A DNA stretch of 11,642 nt, taken from positions 1 to 11,642 of the forward strand of contig CAYUUV010000028.1 in the NCBI GenBank assembly GCA_964448015.1, given 5' to 3'. A model generated the notes under the pieces. The model was not told the origin of the DNA. It saw nothing but the letters and a program-made list of their open reading frames with translations, and ran no database searches. This DNA comes from JACKGS01 sp964448015 (GTDB lineage: Bacteria; Patescibacteriota; Saccharimonadia; Saccharimonadales; UBA7683). Of this stretch, positions 1 through 3,186 are shown one piece after another. Position 1 is the stretch's first letter, and each line of letters starts with the position of its first letter. The position numbers and the translations under genes were made by a program.

Positions 1-288
1 GCGCGGGCAATTTTGAAAGATGCTCCGATTCTGGTACTTGATGAAGCAACGTCAGCGCTAGATTCAGAAAGCGAGAAACTGATTCAAGACGCCCTTGGAA
101 GACTCATGGAAGGTCGCACCACGATTGTGATCGCGCACCGACTTTCAACCATTCAAAAAATGGATCGGATCATCGTTTTAGACAAAGGAAAGATCAGTGA
201 AGAAGGCTCACACAAAGAGCTGCTTGCTAAAAAAGGTACCTATGCAAAGCTATGGGCACACCAATCTGGAGGATTTTTAGAAGACTAG
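1..288 (+). CDS. ABC exporter ATPase, C-terminal fragment (cut by window edge)
   Basis: The reading frame is open from base 1 and runs 95 codons to TAG at 286-288, so only the end of the gene is here. The fragment begins with the residues that normally follow the ABC signature (ARAILKDAP), then shows Walker B (ILVLDEATSALD, including the D-loop) and the switch histidine (IVIAHRLST). This is the C-terminal half of a nucleotide-binding domain. The wording of these motifs and the short tail ending about 20 residues after 'EEGSHKELL' are typical of MsbA/LmrA/BmrA-like exporters, in which a transmembrane domain is fused upstream. Such proteins use ATP to move lipids, drugs or peptides outward across the cytoplasmic membrane; the substrate cannot be told from this piece. 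The TTG at 13 is not a real start. The gene ends 8 bp before the hairpin of the mobile element. Family assignment is secure; the exporter subtype is inferred. Confidence 0.93.
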   Translation, partial: ARAILKDAPILVLDEATSALDSESEKLIQDALGRLMEGRTTIVIAHRLSTIQKMDRIIVLDKGKISEEGSHKELLAKKGTYAKLWAHQSGGFLED

Positions 289-296
289 CCCATTTA

Positions 297-329
297 CAAG
301 GACACTCCTTGCAACAAGGAGTGTCCTTG
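297..329. repeat. Left terminal hairpin of the transposon
   Basis: A perfect 15-bp inverted repeat: arm CAAGGACACTCCTTG at 297-311, loop CAA at 312-314, arm CAAGGAGTGTCCTTG at 315-329. Each arm itself begins CAAGGA and ends in the reverse-complementary TCCTTG or close to it, so the structure is highly palindromic. It is the reverse complement of the copy at 976-1008, including the loop (CAA here, TTG there), which lets the two ends be told apart. It starts 8 bp after the ABC gene and may also end that transcript, although no uninterrupted T-run follows. Confidence 0.95.
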
Positions 330-335
330 TATAAT
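309..335 (+). promoter_or_regulatory. Possible inward promoter in left hairpin, antisense to transposase
   Basis: TTGCAA at 309-314 and a consensus TATAAT at 330-335 are separated by 15 bp. Because the terminal repeats are identical, this is the same sequence that appears to drive the transposase at the right end. Here it points into the 3' end of the transposase gene on the opposite strand, so it would make an antisense RNA. The -10 is perfect, but the spacer is short by 2 bp; activity is inference only. Confidence 0.3.
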
Positions 336-340
336 AAGTT

Positions 341-961
341 TTAATGATCTGCGAGAGAGTGTTTTATTTCATCCAACATTTCTTTGTACCCTTCATAATC
401 AGCTACAAAATCCATATAACTCTCGTTTTCAAAGATCTCCGATACCTTTTGGTGCTTCACCCAATCAGCCGTCTTTTGACCACGGTAATAGGGTAAACTT
501 GACCACTCCCAGGTACGCCAATCCTTCGGATTTAAGTGAATATACCGGGAAATATGTTCTAAATATTGCTCAGTGTCTATAGTCGAAGCTTTGAAAGCGT
601 CCTGAAATAGACGGCCGACACGCTTATACTTCTTATTATAATACCCCGAATACGCCGTAGCCACACTTCGAAGAAGCTGCGTCATACCATCCTCGGTATA
701 TTGATATATAAGCAAATGGTAGTGATTTGGCATCAAGCAAAATGCAAGCAGCTCAACTTCTTTTGAAAGATTTCTATACGGACGACCTATTTTATCTGTC
801 GTCTCGGCAGGGGAAAGATGCCTCTTCAAGAGATTTAAAAAGACAGCATAGTCTTGGCTGTCTTGGCTGTCTTGGAAGATAACGTCTTTTTTATTACCAC
901 GATTATACAAATGGTAGTATGTTTCAGAACCATAGTCTTTTACCCGATTACGACTTGGCAT
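341..961 (-). CDS. REP-associated / IS200-like tyrosine (Y1, HUH) transposase
   Basis: A 206-residue single-strand DNA transposase of the TnpA-REP (RAYT) kind. Signature blocks in order: YYHLYNRGNKKDVIF (about residues 15-29); the HUH metal-binding motif MPNHYHLL with H80 and H82; VGRLFQDAFKA (115-125); RYIHLNP with the likely nucleophilic Tyr140; and the typical WEWSSLPYY block near 151-159. These enzymes nick and join single-stranded DNA at hairpin ends through a 5'-phosphotyrosine link. The length is within the usual range for RAYTs and longer than classical IS200 TnpA (about 150). The ATG at 959-961 lies 8 nt after a TATAAT, so there is no room for a Shine-Dalgarno site. The gene is intact, with all key residues present. 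Oddity: a QDSQDSQD repeat at about residues 30-37, from a 9-bp DNA tandem repeat. Family is firm; RAYT versus a separate terminal-inverted-repeat Y1 group is less certain. Confidence 0.92.
   Translation of the reverse strand: MPSRNRVKDYGSETYYHLYNRGNKKDVIFQDSQDSQDYAVFLNLLKRHLSPAETTDKIGRPYRNLSKEVELLAFCLMPNHYHLLIYQYTEDGMTQLLRSVATAYSGYYNKKYKRVGRLFQDAFKASTIDTEQYLEHISRYIHLNPKDWRTWEWSSLPYYRGQKTADWVKHQKVSEIFENESYMDFVADYEGYKEMLDEIKHSLADH
851..876. repeat. 9-bp tandem repeat inside the transposase gene
   Basis: The unit GTCTTGGCT occurs at 851-859 and 860-868, followed by a partial third copy (8 of 9 bases) at 869-876. On the coding strand it encodes repeated Gln-Asp-Ser. Because the unit is a multiple of three, slippage would change protein length without breaking the frame. 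Confidence 0.85.
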
Positions 962-969
962 ATGTTTAT

Positions 970-996
970 ATTATACAAGGACACTCCTTGTTGCAA
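970..996 (-). promoter_or_regulatory. Transposase promoter embedded in right terminal hairpin (leaderless)
   Basis: On the minus strand a perfect TATAAT (970-975) lies directly beside the hairpin stem, with TTGCAA (991-996) in the hairpin's loop region as a possible -35 at 15 bp. The -10 ends 8 nt before the transposase ATG, so transcription should begin at or within a base or two of the start codon. The promoter thus belongs to the transposon's own end. The -10 is convincing; the -35 is tentative. Confidence 0.55.
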
Positions 997-1008
997 GGAG
1001 TGTCCTTG
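976..1008. repeat. Right terminal hairpin of the transposon
   Basis: Arms CAAGGACACTCCTTG (976-990) and CAAGGAGTGTCCTTG (994-1008) pair over 15 bp without mismatch around the loop TTG (991-993). It is the exact inverted copy of the hairpin at 297-329. It lies 14 bp from the end of the bL25 gene and could act as the 3' structure of that transcript, though no T-run follows on the minus strand. Confidence 0.95.
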
Positions 1009-1022
1009 AAAACTCTGGTGAA

Positions 1023-1769
1023 TTACTCGCCGTGGTCTTCTTTGGCTTTTTTGCCGCCGGGGTTTTCGCTTTCAGTTGCGCCACCCTGGTCAGAATCGCC
1101 GCCTTTTTCAGCTTCTACGGCGCCAGCTTCGGACTCGCCTTCAGCTAGTTCTACACCCTCGTCTGATTCAACTACGCTTGGCTCTTTCACAATCGCGATT
1201 GGTTGGTGCAAGAATTCTTCGCGCTTTTCTTCGTCATCCGCACTAGCGAGCAACTCAACAAGTTCAACACCCTGCGGTAATGTAATATCGGCAATAACCA
1301 ACTTATCATCAACCTCAATCAACTTCTCTCCAGAAACTTCCAGTGCTTCGGGTAGATCTTTTGGTAACGCACGAACCTGTAGTGTTTCAAGGGTGTGTAG
1401 TAGTACCAGACGATTCGCCTCAGCAGGAATCTCACCGGTAATATGCACTGGAACTTCGGCGTCAACTGGCTCATTAGCCTTCAGTGCCTGAAAAACCACG
1501 TGCTGTACTTCAGGTTTCAGATTTACAAATTCAATTTCTTTAATCAGTGCCAACTTCTTGCTGCTACCAATTGTTAAATCTATTGCCTGACTCTTGCCCG
1601 CCTCGGCAAATGCCTTGAGTATAGCCCGTCCTTCAACCAAAATATTGACTGAATCCTGACCGTGCTCCTGCACCGTTGCCGGAACCTTACCTTCAGCGCG
1701 TAACCGACGTACCGCTCGTTTCCCTACTGCTTCTCGTTTTTCAGCTTGTAATTGGACATCCTGACTCAT
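1023..1769 (-). CDS. rplY: 50S ribosomal protein bL25, CTC/TL5 type with acidic tail
   Basis: A 248-residue protein of the general-stress CTC form of bL25, which binds 5S rRNA in the large ribosomal subunit. The N-terminal domain (about residues 1-90) shows the family pattern: VQLQAEKREAVGKRAVRRLRAEGKVPATV, then a beta-barrel with 'ALIKEIEFVNLKPEVQHVVFQALKANEPVDAEVPVHITG'. The second (TL5/CTC) domain follows (LETLQVRALPKDLPEALEVSGEKLIEVDDKLVIADITLPQGVEL) and ends at HQPIAIVKEP. The last 45-50 residues are a low-complexity tail rich in Glu, Asp, Gly and Ser. I chose the ATG at 1767-1769: a GAGGGAG site lies 8 nt upstream, and the sequence then begins as family members do. The upstream in-frame GTG at 1799 would add ten unlikely residues that are really the Shine-Dalgarno leader. 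It is divergent from dedA and convergent with the transposon-interrupted spacer. No terminator other than the transposon hairpin is visible. Confidence 0.93.
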   Translation of the reverse strand: MSQDVQLQAEKREAVGKRAVRRLRAEGKVPATVQEHGQDSVNILVEGRAILKAFAEAGKSQAIDLTIGSSKKLALIKEIEFVNLKPEVQHVVFQALKANEPVDAEVPVHITGEIPAEANRLVLLHTLETLQVRALPKDLPEALEVSGEKLIEVDDKLVIADITLPQGVELVELLASADDEEKREEFLHQPIAIVKEPSVVESDEGVELAEGESEAGAVEAEKGGDSDQGGATESENPGGKKAKEDHGE

Positions 1770-1801
1770 AACCTCTGCTCCCTCTTTTCTCAGTACCACT
1801 T

Positions 1802-1810
1802 AGTATATCA
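1802..1810 (-). promoter_or_regulatory. Extended -10 promoter of the bL25 gene
   Basis: On the minus strand TGATATACT gives an extended -10 (TG-A-TATACT). It would start the mRNA near 1795 and leave a leader of about 26 nt holding the GAGGGAG ribosome-binding site. No good -35 hexamer is visible, which is usual for extended -10 promoters. Confidence 0.5.
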
Positions 1811-1814
1811 AAAA

Positions 1815-1841
1815 TTGAGAGCTGAATCGATAGTGTACAAT
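1815..1841 (+). promoter_or_regulatory. dedA promoter, predicted leaderless
   Basis: TTGAGA (1815-1820) and TACAAT (1836-1841) are separated by 15 bp. The -10 ends 8 nt before the dedA ATG at 1850, and no purine-rich site lies between. The -35 overlaps the divergent bL25 promoter region, so the two genes could influence each other. The -10 is plausible; the -35 spacing is short. Confidence 0.45.
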
Positions 1842-1849
1842 AGTTTGTA

Positions 1850-2509
1850 ATGATTGGAATTTCTGCCGAAAAGATTGCGCACGCCGGTATTATTGTGGTG
1901 GCAGCCGTTATTTTTGCCGAAAGCGGCCTGATGGTCGGCTTCTTTTTACCAGGTGATAGCCTTTTATTCACCGCCGGCTTTTTAGCAAGTCAAGGGTTTG
2001 TTAATGTGCACATACTGGCATTAACCTGCTTCTTGGCCGCAGTACTTGGTGACAGTGTTGGTTACGCTTTTGGCAAACGAATGGGGCCGCGGCTCTTAAA
2101 GCGACCAGATGGCGCAATTTTTAAAAAGAAGTATCTCGCGCAAGCTGAAGCATTCTATGAAGAACATGGCAAGAAAACTATTATTATTGCCAGATTCACG
2201 CCCATTGTTCGTACGTTTGCACCAATTGTTGCGGGGCTCGGTAATATGCACTACCGTACGTTTCTATCCTACAACATTATTGGTGGGGCACTCTGGACTC
2301 TCGGATTGACATACTTAGGGTATTTCCTCGGTGGACTCATTCCTGAAGGCTATCTTGAACCAACAATCTTACTCGTCATCTTTATTAGCTTACTACCGGC
2401 CTTCTACCACTTTCTCAAAGAAGTTGAAAATCGTGAGAAGGTCAAAAAGTTACCGGCTCTGACAATGCGAAAAATTCGCAGTATTGTCAAAAAAGCTGAA
2501 TCTGAATAA
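1850..2509 (+). CDS. DedA/SNARE-associated family membrane protein
   Basis: A 219-residue polytopic membrane protein of the DedA superfamily, whose members help maintain proton-motive force and move polyprenyl or phospholipid carriers across the membrane. Visible family features: an acidic residue in the first re-entrant segment (FAESGLMVGFFLPGDSLLF, Glu24 and Gly35-Asp36), GDSVGYAFGKRMG (67-79), and the conserved arginine segment ARFTPIVRTFAPIVAGLGNM with Arg115 and Arg121, followed by a Gly-rich helix (NIIGGALWTLGLTYLGYFLGG). A last hydrophobic stretch near 171-187 precedes a basic cytoplasmic tail (KKLPALTMRKIRSIVKK). Length is normal for the family. The ATG at 1850 follows the -10 by 8 nt and no alternative start lies upstream. 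The 3' end contains the terminator of the opposite gene. The family is firm; the transported substrate is unknown. Confidence 0.92.
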   Translation: MIGISAEKIAHAGIIVVAAVIFAESGLMVGFFLPGDSLLFTAGFLASQGFVNVHILALTCFLAAVLGDSVGYAFGKRMGPRLLKRPDGAIFKKKYLAQAEAFYEEHGKKTIIIARFTPIVRTFAPIVAGLGNMHYRTFLSYNIIGGALWTLGLTYLGYFLGGLIPEGYLEPTILLVIFISLLPAFYHFLKEVENREKVKKLPALTMRKIRSIVKKAESE

Positions 2510-2520
2510 CTTGTTCAGCT
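2488..2520 (-). terminator. Rho-independent terminator of the 2527-2991 gene, inside the end of dedA
   Basis: Read on the minus strand, AGCTGAA (2520-2514) pairs with TTCAGCT (2500-2494) around a 13-nt loop, followed at once by a run of six T (2494-2489). The stem is only 7 bp and AT-leaning. It begins 7 bp after the TAG of the minus-strand gene. Its left arm and T-run lie within the last codons of dedA, so convergent transcripts overlap here. Confidence 0.5.
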
Positions 2521-2526
2521 GCACAC

Positions 2527-2991
2527 CTACCGTATGGTTCGGGTAACGGCAAGCTGAGCAAGCTCTTGTTGATACTTAAGAAGAATGGCCTGCTCACCTT
2601 GCCACGCACTGCCTACGTATTCCGCTAGATTTTCGAGAGCCGCGTGGGCAATAACTGCAATTTCTTCAGCAGAACAGGAACTACCTTCACATAGTGACTG
2701 AAAATGTGCCGTGGCTCGCTGTAGCTCATGAGTGTATTCGTGCGGCTGCACCTCATCAAGACGTGGTAATGTGAAAGCCTGCTGGTGGGGCCGATACTGC
2801 TCAACATGGGTATCACGAGTATCGTCAACTGCTAAGCCAGAGTGCCAGTCTAAAAAGTTATCAAACCAGTTATTGAAATCAGCTGCTTGGTTAAACTGGT
2901 CAGGAAAGCGTAACCGAAGGTCGGCAAGTAAACATTCTGAGAATGCATCGCCAATATTTTCATATGGATCTTTTATGCCTGGTATGTCCAT
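2527..2991 (-). CDS. Hypothetical soluble acidic protein
   Basis: A 154-residue protein I do not recognise. It has no signal peptide or membrane segment, is rich in Gln, Asp, Glu and aromatic residues, and appears largely helical. The first part (FNQAADFNNWFDNFLDWHSG, about residues 33-52) is rich in Phe/Trp/Asn. The C-terminal half (HEYTHELQRATAHFQSL, then EEIAVIAHAALENLAEYVGSAW) looks like two or more amphipathic helices. Two cysteines (C101, C106) stand in CEGSSC and could form a pair, but no metal-site pattern is complete. The ATG at 2989-2991 is supported by a consensus extended -10 ending 7 nt upstream, so the mRNA should be leaderless, and by a terminator just after the stop. Coding is likely because the gene has its own promoter and terminator. 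Function is unknown. Confidence 0.7.
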   Translation of the reverse strand: MDIPGIKDPYENIGDAFSECLLADLRLRFPDQFNQAADFNNWFDNFLDWHSGLAVDDTRDTHVEQYRPHQQAFTLPRLDEVQPHEYTHELQRATAHFQSLCEGSSCSAEEIAVIAHAALENLAEYVGSAWQGEQAILLKYQQELAQLAVTRTIR

Positions 2992-2998
2992 ATTCTAT

Positions 2999-3007
2999 AT
3001 TATACCA
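2999..3007 (-). promoter_or_regulatory. Extended -10 promoter, predicted leaderless
   Basis: Minus-strand TGGTATAAT is a full extended -10 (TG-G-TATAAT). It ends 7 nt before the ATG at 2991 with no ribosome-binding site between. A TTGACA at 3012-3017 lies only 7 bp away and is too close to be its -35. Confidence 0.6.
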
Positions 3008-3036
3008 TATTTGTCAAATATTAACTAGTCTTCGGT

Positions 3037-3126
3037 GTCGTCCTGAACTTGTTTACAGTGAGTCTGTCGAACTTGATTCAGGATCCAATGGTTATTGATT
3101 AGATCCTGAATCCAGTTCAGGATGAC
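3037..3126. repeat. Nested palindromic intergenic repeat
   Basis: The outer arms 3037-3049 (GTCGTCCTGAACT) and 3114-3126 (AGTTCAGGATGAC) pair over 13 bp with one G/T. The inner arms 3075-3085 (GATTCAGGATC) and 3102-3112 (GATCCTGAATC) pair perfectly over 11 bp, with a few more pairs toward the loop. On the left side only, 25 extra bases (3050-3074) separate the arms, and they fold into a small side hairpin (GTTT-ACAG against CTGT-C-GAAC). The 'GTCATCCTGAACT...TTCAGGATC' wording resembles short palindromic repeats that are scattered between genes of many bacteria. It lies downstream of uvrA and upstream of the 2527-2991 gene. It may be a REP-like or MITE relic, or a transcript 3' structure. Confidence 0.75.
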
Positions 3127-3155
3127 AGGCTATGAAAGCATCTTTTGTTTCACGA

Positions 3156-3182
3156 TTCGGGCTGAGATAGACCCTGCCCGAA
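3156..3182 (-). terminator. Stem-loop just after uvrA stop
   Basis: TTCGGGC (3156-3162) and GCCCGAA (3176-3182) form a perfect 7-bp GC-rich stem with a 13-nt loop, beginning 4 bp after the uvrA TAG. No T-run follows on the minus strand, so it is either a U-less terminator, an mRNA-protecting 3' hairpin, or part of the termination region together with the palindrome at 3037-3126. Confidence 0.35.
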
Positions 3183-3186
3183 GCTG

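Larger units (their letters stand above)
297..1008. mobile_element. REP/IS200-like transposon: HUH transposase between inverted terminal hairpins
   Basis: The element is bounded by two copies of the same hairpin in opposite orientation (297-329 and 976-1008). The identity continues 7 bp inward (TATAATA beside each hairpin), making about 40-bp perfect terminal inverted repeats, 297-336 against 969-1008. The only gene inside is a Y1 transposase on the minus strand. Total size is 712 bp. It lies exactly between the 3' ends of two convergent genes (the ABC exporter and bL25), a harmless insertion place. No target-site duplication is visible, as expected for Y1 single-strand transposition. The arrangement matches the 'REPtron' concept of a RAYT gene flanked by its own REP palindromes, or a terminal-inverted-repeat Y1 transposon. 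Mobility is inferred; the repeats are perfect, which suggests recent activity or strong selection. Confidence 0.8.

Noticed and set aside
297..1008. CRISPR array or integron-like cassette from the paired hairpins
   Set aside because: There are only two copies, in inverted orientation, with a transposase gene between them; no spacers or regular direct repeats.
919..1491. Plus-strand open frame of 190 codons rich in Ser, Pro and Ala
   Set aside because: It is antisense to the well-supported bL25 gene and crosses the transposon end. The Ser-rich composition is the shadow of Glu/Ala-rich bL25 codons.
1770..1799. GTG at 1797-1799 as the start of bL25
   Set aside because: It would translate the ribosome-binding site (RKEGAEV comes from AGAAAAGAGGGAGCAGAGGTT) and leave no room for another.
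1741..1971. Minus-strand open frame of 76 codons across the bL25/dedA spacer
   Set aside because: It covers two promoters and the start of dedA on the opposite strand, has no ribosome-binding site and no recognisable protein features.
2109..2309. Alternative plus-strand frame inside dedA
   Set aside because: It lies within dedA in another frame with no family motif.
3005..3017. TTGACA at 3012-3017 as -35 of the 2991 gene
   Set aside because: Only 7 bp separate it from the TATAAT; the promoter is better explained as an extended -10.
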